A stretch of 64,000 nt of DNA, from contig NZ_LMNL01000034.1 in assembly GCF_001422985.1 (NCBI RefSeq), positions 892,112-956,111 on the forward strand. The letters run 5' to 3'. Positions 24,893 to 34,683 of the stretch are shown piece after piece (position 1 is the stretch's first letter; each line of letters begins with the position of its first letter). The DNA comes from Methylobacterium sp. Leaf117. Lineage in GTDB: Bacteria; Pseudomonadota; Alphaproteobacteria; Rhizobiales; Beijerinckiaceae. Below the pieces are notes generated by a model. That model made no database searches and was not told the origin of the DNA. It saw only the letters and a program-made list of their open reading frames with translations. A program made the position numbers and the translations under genes.

Positions 24893-27800
24893 ATGGCGGG
24901 ATCATCCGGATACGGGCGCTCGCCCCGATCTGTGGTCGGGATCTCGGGCCTCGTGCCGGTGCTTGCCCTTGCCGGGCTGCTGGCGCTGCCCGCCCAGGCT
25001 CAAGTCCAGGTGCAAGTCCCTGGTCAAGGGCAGGGATCGACGGCGCGCACCGCAGCCAAGGTCCTTCCCCGGGCTCCGCTGGCCAAGGGTTTTCAGCGCG
25101 ACGACCTCGCCAGCGACGGCGTCCGCCTCGAATCGACCCTGACGAGCGAGGCAGGATATCCCCGGCCGGACACCAAGTCCGCGGTGAAGGCCCGCACTGA
25201 GGGCGAGACCCTGATCGAGGCCGAGAAGCCGGCGGAGGCCCTGAAGCCTCTCGCGCGCGCGGTGGCCCTCGAACCTGGTGAATCGGCAAATTGGCTCACC
25301 TATGCGCGCGCCGCGAGCGCGGTCGGCAACGACGAGCGGACCGGTGACTACGCGAGCCGCCTGCGCCTGCGCCGCAACGCGCGGGCCGCCGCCTACCAGG
25401 GCTACCTGCGGGCGAGCAGCGCGGCGGCCGAAGCCGAGGCGCTCGCGACCCTCGGCGAGGTTTACGCCGCCGAATCGGAGTGGCGCCCATCGCTCGAGGC
25501 CTACCGTGCCAGCCTGGCGCTCGCCGACGCCGCGGAGGTGCGCGAGATCTACGAGGGCCTTCGCGTCGAGCACGGCTTCCGCATCCTCAACTACACCGTC
25601 GATTCGGATGCGGCCGCGCCGCGGGTCTGCTTCCAGTTCTCGGAAGGCTTGGCGCCAAAGACCGACTTCACACCCTTCATCGCCGTCTCGGGCGCGGCCA
25701 ACGCCGCCGTCACCGGCACCGGCCAGCAGGTCTGCGTCGATGGGCTCAAGCACGGCGAGCGCTATGCCTTCGTGGTGCGCTCCGGGCTCCCTTCCAGCGT
25801 TGGAGAGACCCTGCTCAAGGCCGCTGATTACGAGGTTTATGTCCGGGACCGCTCGCCTCAGGTCCGCTTCACCGGACGCAACTACGTCCTGCCCCGCACC
25901 GGTCAGGCCGGCGTGCCCCTGGTCTCGGTCAACGCGGCCAAGATCGACGTGGAGGTGCTGCGGGTCGGCGACCGGGGGCTGCTGCCGTCGTTGCGGGCCG
26001 AGGACTTCCTGTCGCAACTCAACGGGGCCACGGCGCGGACCATCGCCGACCAGAAGGGCCAGCGCGTCTGGAAAGGCGTCCTCGAGACGGCCAAGGCGGA
26101 GCTGAACCAGGAGGCCGTCACCGCTTTCCCGGTGCTGCAGGCGGTCGGCAAGCTGGAACCCGGCATCTACATCATGCTGGCCCAGCCCGCTGGCACCACG
26201 GCGTCCAACGACGAGGAGGGCGGCTACGAGCAGCAGGCGACACAATGGTTCGTGGTCTCGGATCTCGGACTCACTGCCTTCAAGGGCCGCGACGGCGTCC
26301 ACGTCTTTGCCCGCTCGCTGGCCTCGGCCGACGTGGTGGCCGGCGCCGAAATCCGGCTGGTGGCACGCAACAACGAGGTCCTGGCGGTCGCCAAGACCGA
26401 CCGGCAGGGGCACGTCGCCTTCGCGCCAGGCCTCGCGCGCGGGGAGGGCGGGATCAGCCCGGGCCTCGTGGTGGCGCAGATCGGCGACGATTACGGCTTC
26501 CTCGACCTCAACCAGTCGGCCTTCGACCTCACGGATCGCGGCGTGAAGGGACGCCCGCAGCCCGGCGCCGTCGAGGCCTATGTGTTTCCCGAGCGCGGGG
26601 TCTATCGCTCGGGCGAGACCGTGAACCTCACCGGTCTTCTGCGCGACGCGCAGGGAGCCGCCGTGCCGGAAATTCCGCTCACGCTGGTGATCAGGCGTCC
26701 CGATGGCGTCGAGTACCGGCGCGCCCAGGTGGCGGATGCGGGCCTGGGCGGCCGCGCCCTGGCGCTGCCCCTCCTGGCCGGCGCGCAGCACGGCACCTGG
26801 CGGGTCGCGGCCTATACCGACCCCAAGGCGCCGGCCATCGGGGAGGCGAGCTTCCTGGTGGAGGATTATGTCCCCGAACGCCTCGACGTGACGCTGTCGA
26901 GTGCGACGCCCACCCTGACCAGGGGCGCCCCCGCCACCATCGACGTAGCGGCGCGCTACCTCTACGGCGCCCCGGGCACCGGGCTGGAGGTCTCCGGCAC
27001 CGTTCTGGTCCAGCAGGCGGCGACCAGCGGGATCAAGGGCCTGGAGGGCTTCTCGGTCGGCCTCGACGACGAGCGCGTGGAGGCCTCCTCGGCCGAGATC
27101 GATGCCCGTGCCACCACCGATGCAGCCGGCAAGGCCCGGCTGGTGGTGCCGGTCCAGGCCCTGGCCGCCCCGCGCCCCGTGGAGGCGAGAATCACCTTGC
27201 AGGTCGGTGAGCCGGGCGGCCGGGCCCTCAGCCGTAGCCTGACCCTGCCGATCCTGCCTGACGCGCCGGTGCTTGCCATTCGGAAGGGCTTCTCCGGCGA
27301 CCTGACCGAGGGCGGCGTCGCCGGGTTCGACGTGGTCATGGCCGCTCCCGACGGGCAGCGCCTGACGCAGAAAAACGTGGCCTGGACGCTCCAGCGCGTC
27401 GAGAAGAGCTATCAATGGTACCGCGAGGGCGGGCGCTGGTCCTTCGAGCCGGTGACCAGCACCCGCCGCGTCGCCGATGGCCGCCTCGACCTCATCCCCG
27501 ACGCGCCGGGCCGCGTCAGCGCCACGGTGAGCTACGGCACCTACCGGCTGGAGGCGAGCGTCCCCGGCCGGCCCGCCGCCACCGCGAGCGTGACCTTCAC
27601 GGTGGGCTGGAGCGGGGGCGAGACGGCGGATGTGCCGGACCTCCTCGATCTGCGCCTCGACAAGGCGGCCTATGCCACCGGCGAGACGCTCCACGCCCGC
27701 CTGCAACCGACGTTCAGGGGACAGGCGACCCTCGCCGTCGTCAGCGACAAGCTGCACGCGCTCCTCACCGTCGACGTGCCGGCTGCCGGCACCACCGTGG

Positions 27801-30274
27801 ACATTCCCGTCAAGGCGGAATGGGGGTCCGGCGCCTACCTCGTCGCCACCGCCTACCGGCCCCTCGACCAGGCGGCCAAGCGCCTGCCGGGCCGGGCGCT
27901 CGGCGTCGCGTGGTTCGGGGTCGACCGGGACAGCCGCACCCTCGGCGTCACCCTCGAGGCACCGGCGAAGGTGCGCCCGTGCGAGACCCTGACCCTGCCG
28001 ATCCGGCTCGCAGGCCTGAACGCCGGCGAGGAGGCCCGGGTCACCGTGGCCCTCGTCGATGTCGGCATCCTCAATCTCACCCGCTACGAGGCGCCCAACC
28101 CGTTCGGCTACTTCTTCGGCCAGAAGGCTCTCGGCCCCGAGATCCGCGACCTCTACGGATACCTCATCGACGGCATGCAGGGGACGCTCGGCGCCATCCG
28201 CTTCGGCGGCGACGGGGCTGCGGCCGAACTCGCCGATGCTCCTCCGACCCAGGCGCCGCTGGCGCTCTATTCCGGGCCCCTCACGGTCGGCCCCGACGGC
28301 CGCGCCAGCGTCAGCTTCCCCCTGCCGGCCTTCAACGGCACAGGCCGGGTGATGGTGACCGCCTGGAGCCGGACCAAGGTGGGTGCCGCCCAGGCCGACG
28401 TGATCATCCGCGATCCCGTGGTCGTCACCGGCACCCTGCCGCGCTTCCTCAATGTCGGCGACCGCTCGCGCTTCCACGTCGCCATCGACAACGTCGAAGG
28501 GCAGGCCGGCGACTACACCGTCGACCTCGACCTGACCGGCTCCGTGCTGGTCGGTGCCGAGGCCATGCACAAGACCCTGCGGCTGGAGGCGGGCGCCAAG
28601 GGCTTCCTGGTGATCCCCATCACCGCCGCCGGACCGGGCCCATCGCGGATCGACCTCACGCTCTCCGGTCCCGGCCTGCCCGCCGGCGTCGGCCAGAGCT
28701 TTGCCCTGACCATCGGTCCCGGCACGGGGGCGCTCGCCCGCCGCTCCGTGCAGGTTCTCGAACCCGGCGCGTCCCTGCGCATCTCCGACGAACTCCTCGC
28801 CGACATCCTGCCCGGCACCGGGACGGTCTCGCTCTCCGCCTCGAACCTCGCCGGCATCGACGTGCCGGCCCTGCTCCAGGCGCTCGACCGCTATCCCTAC
28901 GGCTGCTCCGAGCAGACCGTCAGCCGGGCGATGCCGCTGCTCTACGTCAACCGCCTCGCGGCTCAAGATCCGCTCGGTCAGGATCAACTCGGCCTCGACA
29001 AGGCCGACGAGCGCGTGCGCCAGGCGATCGAGCGCGTGCTGTCCCGCCAAAACGCGGCCGGTGATTTCGGCCTGTGGTCCACGGATGGCGCCAGCGACAC
29101 CTGGCTCAACGCCTACGTCACCGACTTCCTGACCCGGGCCCGGGAGCGCGGTTTCGCCGTGCCCCAGATCGCCTTCGCCAGCGCCCTCGACCGTCTGCGC
29201 AACGCGGTCGCCAACACCACTGAGGTCGGGGACGGCGGCATGGACATCGCTTATGCGGCCTACGTGCTGGCGCGCAACGGCCGCCCGGTGATGGGCGACC
29301 TGCGCTACCTCGCCGACACCAAGCTGGCCGCGTTCGCGACCCCCCTGGCGCGCGGACAGATCGCGGCGGCCCTGGCATTGCTGGGCGATCGGGGCCGGGC
29401 CACCAAAGCCTTCGCTTCGGCGATGGCCGGCTTCCGCGAGACGGCGTCCACGATTTCGGCCTACCGGCCGGATTACGGCTCGCGCCTGCGCGACAGCGCC
29501 GGTCTGCTGGCGCTGGCCGCCGAGACGGGCTTCGCTCGCGACAGCGTCCAGCCGCTCGGTGCCATCATCTCGGCCGAGCGGGCGACCGGACGACCGACCA
29601 GCACGCAGGAGGATGCCTGGATGGTGCTGGCCGCCGAGGGCTTGAGCGCGGACTCGGACAACCTCCGCTTCACCCTGGACGGCAAGCCGGCGAGCGGTGC
29701 CCTGGCGCGCAGCTACCGCGCCGCCGCCCTGGAGGGAAAGCCCGTCACCCTCGTCAATGCGGGCACCCAGGCGGTGCAGGCGGTGATCGGCGTCAGCGGA
29801 AATCCGATCGCACCGGAAGTGGCCGAGGCGCGGGGTTACACCATCGAGCGGCGCTACCACCGCCTCGACGGGTCCCTGGTGGATCTCGCGCAGGGAATTC
29901 ACCAGAACGACCGCCTCGTGGTGGTGCTCACCGTGACCGAGGCCAAAGCCAGCGCCGGACGCCTCCTCCTGGTCGACCGGCTGCCCGCCGGCCTGGAGAT
30001 CGACAACCCGAAGCTCCTCGATGCCGACGCCCTCACCGGTCTCGCCTTCGCCAAGTCGGATGTGGCTCCGGTCCACACCGAGTTCCGCGACGACCGCTTC
30101 GTGGCCGCCTACGAGCGGACTTCCGAGCAATCGGCTTTCTTCCGGGTCGCCTACACCGTGCGGGCGGTCTCGCCCGGCACCTACGTCCACCCCGTCGCCA
30201 CCATCGAGGACATGTACCGGCCGGAGCGCTTCGGGCGCACCGGGTTCGGTTCGATGACGGTGAGCACGAAGTAG
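24893..30274 (+). CDS. Bacterial alpha-2-macroglobulin with intact thioester motif
   Basis: A 1793-residue exported protein thought to trap proteases that breach the outer membrane. It has a signal peptide (LVPVLALAGLLALPAQAQ) with no lipobox Cys, so it is probably soluble, unlike lipoprotein YfhM. An unusual N-terminal TPR-like region (residues about 100-230; GETLIEAEKPAEALKPLARA) comes first. MG-type beta domains follow, including VEAYVFPERGVYRSGETVNL, and an A2M domain (DPVVVTGTLPRFLNVGDRSR). The thioester is CSEQ at Cys1338-Gln1341 in YPYGCSEQTVSRAMP, within the alpha-helical toroid. pbpC starts 5 bp after its stop, the classical A2M-PBP1c pairing. The start at ATG 24893 is preceded by GGTGGA. 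Confidence 0.94.
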   Translation: MAGSSGYGRSPRSVVGISGLVPVLALAGLLALPAQAQVQVQVPGQGQGSTARTAAKVLPRAPLAKGFQRDDLASDGVRLESTLTSEAGYPRPDTKSAVKARTEGETLIEAEKPAEALKPLARAVALEPGESANWLTYARAASAVGNDERTGDYASRLRLRRNARAAAYQGYLRASSAAAEAEALATLGEVYAAESEWRPSLEAYRASLALADAAEVREIYEGLRVEHGFRILNYTVDSDAAAPRVCFQFSEGLAPKTDFTPFIAVSGAANAAVTGTGQQVCVDGLKHGERYAFVVRSGLPSSVGETLLKAADYEVYVRDRSPQVRFTGRNYVLPRTGQAGVPLVSVNAAKIDVEVLRVGDRGLLPSLRAEDFLSQLNGATARTIADQKGQRVWKGVLETAKAELNQEAVTAFPVLQAVGKLEPGIYIMLAQPAGTTASNDEEGGYEQQATQWFVVSDLGLTAFKGRDGVHVFARSLASADVVAGAEIRLVARNNEVLAVAKTDRQGHVAFAPGLARGEGGISPGLVVAQIGDDYGFLDLNQSAFDLTDRGVKGRPQPGAVEAYVFPERGVYRSGETVNLTGLLRDAQGAAVPEIPLTLVIRRPDGVEYRRAQVADAGLGGRALALPLLAGAQHGTWRVAAYTDPKAPAIGEASFLVEDYVPERLDVTLSSATPTLTRGAPATIDVAARYLYGAPGTGLEVSGTVLVQQAATSGIKGLEGFSVGLDDERVEASSAEIDARATTDAAGKARLVVPVQALAAPRPVEARITLQVGEPGGRALSRSLTLPILPDAPVLAIRKGFSGDLTEGGVAGFDVVMAAPDGQRLTQKNVAWTLQRVEKSYQWYREGGRWSFEPVTSTRRVADGRLDLIPDAPGRVSATVSYGTYRLEASVPGRPAATASVTFTVGWSGGETADVPDLLDLRLDKAAYATGETLHARLQPTFRGQATLAVVSDKLHALLTVDVPAAGTTVDIPVKAEWGSGAYLVATAYRPLDQAAKRLPGRALGVAWFGVDRDSRTLGVTLEAPAKVRPCETLTLPIRLAGLNAGEEARVTVALVDVGILNLTRYEAPNPFGYFFGQKALGPEIRDLYGYLIDGMQGTLGAIRFGGDGAAAELADAPPTQAPLALYSGPLTVGPDGRASVSFPLPAFNGTGRVMVTAWSRTKVGAAQADVIIRDPVVVTGTLPRFLNVGDRSRFHVAIDNVEGQAGDYTVDLDLTGSVLVGAEAMHKTLRLEAGAKGFLVIPITAAGPGPSRIDLTLSGPGLPAGVGQSFALTIGPGTGALARRSVQVLEPGASLRISDELLADILPGTGTVSLSASNLAGIDVPALLQALDRYPYGCSEQTVSRAMPLLYVNRLAAQDPLGQDQLGLDKADERVRQAIERVLSRQNAAGDFGLWSTDGASDTWLNAYVTDFLTRARERGFAVPQIAFASALDRLRNAVANTTEVGDGGMDIAYAAYVLARNGRPVMGDLRYLADTKLAAFATPLARGQIAAALALLGDRGRATKAFASAMAGFRETASTISAYRPDYGSRLRDSAGLLALAAETGFARDSVQPLGAIISAERATGRPTSTQEDAWMVLAAEGLSADSDNLRFTLDGKPASGALARSYRAAALEGKPVTLVNAGTQAVQAVIGVSGNPIAPEVAEARGYTIERRYHRLDGSLVDLAQGIHQNDRLVVVLTVTEAKASAGRLLLVDRLPAGLEIDNPKLLDADALTGLAFAKSDVAPVHTEFRDDRFVAAYERTSEQSAFFRVAYTVRAVSPGTYVHPVATIEDMYRPERFGRTGFGSMTVSTK

Positions 30275-30278
30275 GGCT

Positions 30279-32528
30279 GTGCGAAGTCCGTCTGTCCCGA
30301 AGGCCCGCATCGACCCTTCCCCCTCTGCGGGGAGAGGTCACCCTCGAGGCGGGTCGAGAGAGGGGAGCGCCGGATCGGGCGAGGTCGCTCCCTCTTCCGC
30401 AAGCTCCGCAGACATCCTCCCCCGCAGAGGGGGGAGGGGACTTCTGATCGTCGCGCTCGGGGCATGTGCGGTCATCGCCCTCTGTGCGATCGCTTTCTGG
30501 CGCTTCATCGAAACCCTCCCGCCCCTCGACCTGACGCAGGCCGAGCTCCGCTCCACGGTGGTGCTCGACCGGGAGGGACGCCTGCTGCGCCCCTTCGCCA
30601 CCGCCGATGGGCGCTGGCGCCTGCCGGTCACGGCACCCCAGATCGATCCGCGCTACCTCGCCATGCTCACCGCCTACGAGGACCGGCGCTTCGCCTCGCA
30701 TCCCGGCATCGATCCGGCCGCCACGCTCCGGGCGGCATGGCAATGGGTCACGGCGGGGCGCATCGTCTCGGGAGGCTCGACCCTGTCGATGCAGGTGGCC
30801 CGCCTCGTCGAGCCGCGTTCCGAGCGATCGCTTCGCGCCAAGCTGCGCCAGATGGTGCGGGCGGTTCAGCTGGAGCGGCGCTTCGGCAAGGACGGGGTGC
30901 TCGATCTCTACTTGGCGCTCGCCCCCTATGGCGGTCCGGTCGAGGGCCTGCGGGCGGCGAGCCTGGCGTATTTCGGGCGCGAGCCGGCGCGGCTGTCCTT
31001 CGCCGAAAGCGCGCTCCTCGTTGCCCTGCCGCAGGCGCCGGAGGCGCGACGGCCGGACCGCTTTCCCCAGGCGGCCCGACGTGCCCGCGACCGGGTCCTC
31101 GCCATCGCGGCGGCGCAGGGCGTGATCACGGCGGCGGAGGCGCAGGCCGCCCGCGCCGAGCCGGTGCCGGCCTCGCGAAAATCCTTTCCGATGCTGGCGG
31201 CCCACGCGGCCGAGGCGGCGCATGCCGCCGATCCGGCGGCGCGGGTCCTCCGCCTCACTCTGGACGGACGCCTTCAGGCCAGCCTGGAAACCCTGGCGAC
31301 CGAGCGCGCCGCAGCCGTCGGGCCGGGAATCTCGGCGGCGATCCTGGCCCTCGACAACCGCACCGGCGCGGTGCTGGCCCAGGTCGGCAGCCCCGGCTAC
31401 CTCGACGCCAGCCGGTCCGGCGCCATCGACATGACCGGCGCGATCCGCTCGCCGGGGTCGGCTCTCAAGCCCTTCATCTACGCACTCGCCTTCGAGACGG
31501 GACTTGCTCACCCGGAAACCCAGCTGGACGACCGCCCGGTGCGCTTCACCGGCTACGCCCCCGAGAACTTCGATCTCGGCTACCAGGGCACCGTGACGGC
31601 GCGGCGCGCCCTCCAGCTCTCCCTGAACGTACCGGCGGTGGATCTGCTGGAGGTAGTCGGTCCGGCCCGCTTCATCGCGCGGCTGCGGGCGGCGGGCGCC
31701 CGCATCGAGCTGCCCCGCGACACCGCGCCGGGCCTGCCGGTGGCGCTCGGCGGCCTCGGCATCACGCTCACAGACCTCGCCCGCCTGTTCTCCGGCCTCG
31801 CCCGGCAGGGACTGGTGCCGAACCTAACCCGTCGCCTCGGCGAAGCGCCGGTCGAGGTGACGGCCGAAGCCCGCATCACGGAAGGCGTCGCCGCCTGGTA
31901 CGTCGCCGACAGCCTGCGGGGGGCGCCGCCGCCCGAGAACGCTCTCCCGAACTGGATCGCCTACAAGACCGGCACCTCCTACGGCTACCGCGACGCCCTG
32001 GCGGTGGGCTTCGACCGGCGCGTGACCATCGCGGTCTGGGTTGGACGGCCCGACGGCAACGCCGTGCCGGGCCTCGTCGGCCGGGTGGCGGCGGCCCCCA
32101 TCCTGTTCGACGCCTTCGCGCGCTTCGGCGGTGAACCCGACCCGGTGCCGATGCCGCGCGAGGCGCTGGTGACCACCACCGCCGGCCTGCCGCCGCCCCT
32201 GCGTCACATCCGGCGCGACATTCCCAAGACCCTGTCGGCCGCGTGGGGCGCCACCCTCAAGATCGCCTACCCGCCGGACGGCGCCCGCATCGATCTCGGC
32301 CTGTCGGAGCCGGATCCCGTTCCGTTCGCGAGTCCCGACCAGAAAGCCAGCCTCGCCCTGAAGGCGCTCGGCGGCGTGCCGCCCCTGACCTGGATGGTCG
32401 ACGGCCTGCCGGTGGCGGGCGGCCCCCGGCGCCAATCGGCTTGGGAGCCGGAGGGGGCGGGCTTCGCGCGGATCTCGGTGATGGATGCCACGGGTGCGAG
32501 CGACAGCGTGATGGTGCGGATCGAGTGA
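30279..32528 (+). CDS. pbpC: Penicillin-binding protein 1C
   Basis: Bifunctional peptidoglycan synthase of the inner membrane. The 749-residue product has a membrane helix near residues 55-72 (LLIVALGACAVIALCAIAFW). A glycosyltransferase domain (YEDRRFASHPGIDPAATLRA, GGSTLSMQVARL) follows, then a transpeptidase with Ser394-x-x-Lys397 (PGSALKPF), SLN (QLSLNVPAVD) and KTGT at 563-566. The C-terminal domain is typical of PBP1C. GTG 30279 lies 5 bp after the A2M stop. About 42 N-terminal residues (roughly 13-54) are encoded by a palindromic repeat element. No ATG exists between 30279 and the membrane helix. Confidence 0.93.
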   Translation: MRSPSVPKARIDPSPSAGRGHPRGGSREGSAGSGEVAPSSASSADILPRRGGRGLLIVALGACAVIALCAIAFWRFIETLPPLDLTQAELRSTVVLDREGRLLRPFATADGRWRLPVTAPQIDPRYLAMLTAYEDRRFASHPGIDPAATLRAAWQWVTAGRIVSGGSTLSMQVARLVEPRSERSLRAKLRQMVRAVQLERRFGKDGVLDLYLALAPYGGPVEGLRAASLAYFGREPARLSFAESALLVALPQAPEARRPDRFPQAARRARDRVLAIAAAQGVITAAEAQAARAEPVPASRKSFPMLAAHAAEAAHAADPAARVLRLTLDGRLQASLETLATERAAAVGPGISAAILALDNRTGAVLAQVGSPGYLDASRSGAIDMTGAIRSPGSALKPFIYALAFETGLAHPETQLDDRPVRFTGYAPENFDLGYQGTVTARRALQLSLNVPAVDLLEVVGPARFIARLRAAGARIELPRDTAPGLPVALGGLGITLTDLARLFSGLARQGLVPNLTRRLGEAPVEVTAEARITEGVAAWYVADSLRGAPPPENALPNWIAYKTGTSYGYRDALAVGFDRRVTIAVWVGRPDGNAVPGLVGRVAAAPILFDAFARFGGEPDPVPMPREALVTTTAGLPPPLRHIRRDIPKTLSAAWGATLKIAYPPDGARIDLGLSEPDPVPFASPDQKASLALKALGGVPPLTWMVDGLPVAGGPRRQSAWEPEGAGFARISVMDATGASDSVMVRIE
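30314..30438. repeat. Palindromic repeat element inside the 5' end of pbpC
   Basis: Imperfect terminal inverted repeats of about 23 bp: left CCCTTCCCCCTCTGCGGGG.. at 30314-30337, right arm at 30416-30438. An inner inverted pair (AGAGGGGAGCG / CGCTCCCTCTT) is nested inside. The 125-bp unit could fold into a long hairpin. It resembles dispersed intergenic palindromes of GC-rich Hyphomicrobiales genomes. Here it is in frame and stop-free within pbpC. Confidence 0.7.
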
Positions 32529-32634
32529 CGCGCCCGTCCCCACTTCAAGCCGGAGACCGATCGGGCCCCTGGTCGTACGGAAACCTGCCCCTACCTGCGA
32601 GCGACGGCGCGAACCTTCGCCGTTGTCGGAGACC

Positions 32635-34542
32635 ATGCCCGTGGCCCACGAGGAATCCCCGACGGGACGACCGGCCCTGCGCCCGGCGGTGATGCTGGGG
32701 GCGCTCGGCATCGTCTACGGGGATATCGGCACGTCTCCCCTCTACGCCTTCAAGGAGGCGGTCCGTGCCGCGAGTGCCGGGGCGCCCCCGACCCCGATCG
32801 CGGTGACGGGGGCCGTCTCGCTGATTCTGTGGTCGCTGATCCTCATCGTGTCGATCAAGTACGCGGTTCTGATCCTGCGCGCCGACAATCGCGGCGAGGG
32901 CGGCATCGTCGCCATGCTGGCGCTGCTCGGAGCCCGGAACGCCAAGCCCGGCTCCTGGGCCGGTGTGCTCCTGGTGGTCGGCCTCATCGGCGCGGCGCTG
33001 CTCTACGGCGACGGCGCGATCACGCCCGCGATCTCGGTGCTCAGCGCGGTGGAGGGCCTCAAGGTCGAGGCGCCGGCCCTGTCGCGCTTCGTCGTGCCGA
33101 TCACGGTTCTGATCCTGGTCGGCCTGTTCCTGGTCCAGAGCCGGGGCGTGGCCTTCATCGGGCGCATCTTCGGGCCGGTGATGCTCGTGTGGTTTGTCGT
33201 GCTGGCGCTGCTGGGTCTGGGGGGCATCTGGCACGCGCCGCAGATTCTGGCCGCGCTCAACCCTTTGAAGGCCGTCGAGTTCCTGACGCATGCGGGCTGG
33301 CACGTCAGCTTCGCCATGCTGGGTGCCGCCTTCCTGGCCGTCACCGGCGGCGAGGCGATGTATGCCGATCTCGGGCATTTCGGAGCCGGCCCGATCCGCG
33401 CCTCCTGGTTCGGCCTCGTTCTGCCGGCCCTCGTGATCCATTATTTCGGGCAGGGTGCGCTCCTGCTCGTCGAGCCCGACGCCATCGAGAACCCGTTCTA
33501 TCGTCTGAGCCCGGACTGGGCGCATTACCCGCTGATCGGCCTCGCGACCCTGGCGACCGTGATCGCCTCGCAATCGATCATCTCGGGGGCCTTCTCGCTG
33601 ACCCAGCAATCGATCCAGCTCGGCTTCCTGCCGCCGATGCGGGTGGTCCACACCGCCCGGCTCGAGCGCGGGCAGATCTACGTACCGATGGTGAACTGGC
33701 TGCTGGCCGCCGCCACCCTGAGCGCTGTCCTGATCTTCGGCTCGTCGGATGCGCTCGCCGGGGCCTACGGCATCGCGGTGGCCTCCCTGATGGCGATCAC
33801 CACGCTGCTGGCCGCTCTCGTCGCCCTGAAATGGGGCTACAACCCCGTGGCGGTCCTGGCGGTGAACGGGTTCTTCTTCGCCATCGACCTTGTGTTCCTC
33901 GGCGCCAACAGCGTGAAGCTGTTCGAGGGCGGCTGGTTTCCCCTCATGCTGGCCGGGCTCGTGGCGTTCCTGATGCTGACTTGGCGCAAGGGCAACCAGC
34001 TCGTCGAGGCCGCGCGGGTCGCGCTGCGCCAGCCCGAGGCCGAGTTCCTGGAACAGCTCCGGCGCGACCCGCCGATCGTGCTGCCGGGCAATGCCGCCTT
34101 CCTGTCCTCGGCCACAAGCGCCATCCCGCTGCATCTGTCCCGCTTCGTCGCCCGCAGTCACGCCCTGCACAAGCGCGTCCTCATCGTCACCGCCCGTTAC
34201 GAGGAGGAGCCTACGGTGGCCCGCGACCGGCGCGCCGAGGTCATCGCGATCACGCCCGACATCACCCGGGTGATCCTGCGCTACGGCTTCATGGAGGACG
34301 CCTCGGTTCCCGACGGCCTGCGCTGCGCGGTCGAGTCGAAGCGCCTGCCGCCCGAGTGTATCGACGACCTGACGATCTTCATCGGCCACGAGACCATCAT
34401 CCCGAAGAGCGACCAGCGCGGCATGGCGACCTGGCGCGAGGAAATCTATGCCTTCCTGCTGCGCAACGCCGAGCGCACGGGGGCGCATTTCTGCGTGCCG
34501 ACCCGCCAACTCGTGGAGGTCGGCACCGAGATCGAAATCTGA
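32635..34542 (+). CDS. kup: Low-affinity potassium uptake protein Kup
   Basis: A 635-residue K+/H+ symporter of the KUP family. The start region LGALGIVYGDIGTSPLYAFK is the family hallmark. About 12 membrane helices follow (e.g. GVLLVVGLIGAALLYGDGAI, FGPVMLVWFVVLALLGLGG), with a hydrophilic C-terminal domain from about residue 470. ATG 32635 is preceded by GGAGACC; the upstream TTG at 32623 is less likely. PtsN, which regulates K+ uptake in other bacteria, is encoded about 16 kb away. Confidence 0.95.
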   Translation: MPVAHEESPTGRPALRPAVMLGALGIVYGDIGTSPLYAFKEAVRAASAGAPPTPIAVTGAVSLILWSLILIVSIKYAVLILRADNRGEGGIVAMLALLGARNAKPGSWAGVLLVVGLIGAALLYGDGAITPAISVLSAVEGLKVEAPALSRFVVPITVLILVGLFLVQSRGVAFIGRIFGPVMLVWFVVLALLGLGGIWHAPQILAALNPLKAVEFLTHAGWHVSFAMLGAAFLAVTGGEAMYADLGHFGAGPIRASWFGLVLPALVIHYFGQGALLLVEPDAIENPFYRLSPDWAHYPLIGLATLATVIASQSIISGAFSLTQQSIQLGFLPPMRVVHTARLERGQIYVPMVNWLLAAATLSAVLIFGSSDALAGAYGIAVASLMAITTLLAALVALKWGYNPVAVLAVNGFFFAIDLVFLGANSVKLFEGGWFPLMLAGLVAFLMLTWRKGNQLVEAARVALRQPEAEFLEQLRRDPPIVLPGNAAFLSSATSAIPLHLSRFVARSHALHKRVLIVTARYEEEPTVARDRRAEVIAITPDITRVILRYGFMEDASVPDGLRCAVESKRLPPECIDDLTIFIGHETIIPKSDQRGMATWREEIYAFLLRNAERTGAHFCVPTRQLVEVGTEIEI

Positions 34543-34683
34543 GTGGCGTTCGGTTGAGCCCAGCGGCGCGGGGTATCAACTCTGCGTCGGGACTTGCTGC
34601 ATGCCCTTGCGGGCCTCAGGCGGTGTGTCGCACAAGGGGGCGACCAACCTGACCGTGCCGAACCCGAGAAGCGTATCATTGCG

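Noticed and set aside
24902-30310. A stop-free minus-strand frame of about 1800 codons opposite the alpha-2-macroglobulin gene
   Set aside because: It is a mirror of strong G/C third-position bias on the plus strand. Its translation has no domain, signal or family character, while the plus strand has a thioester motif and A2M domains.
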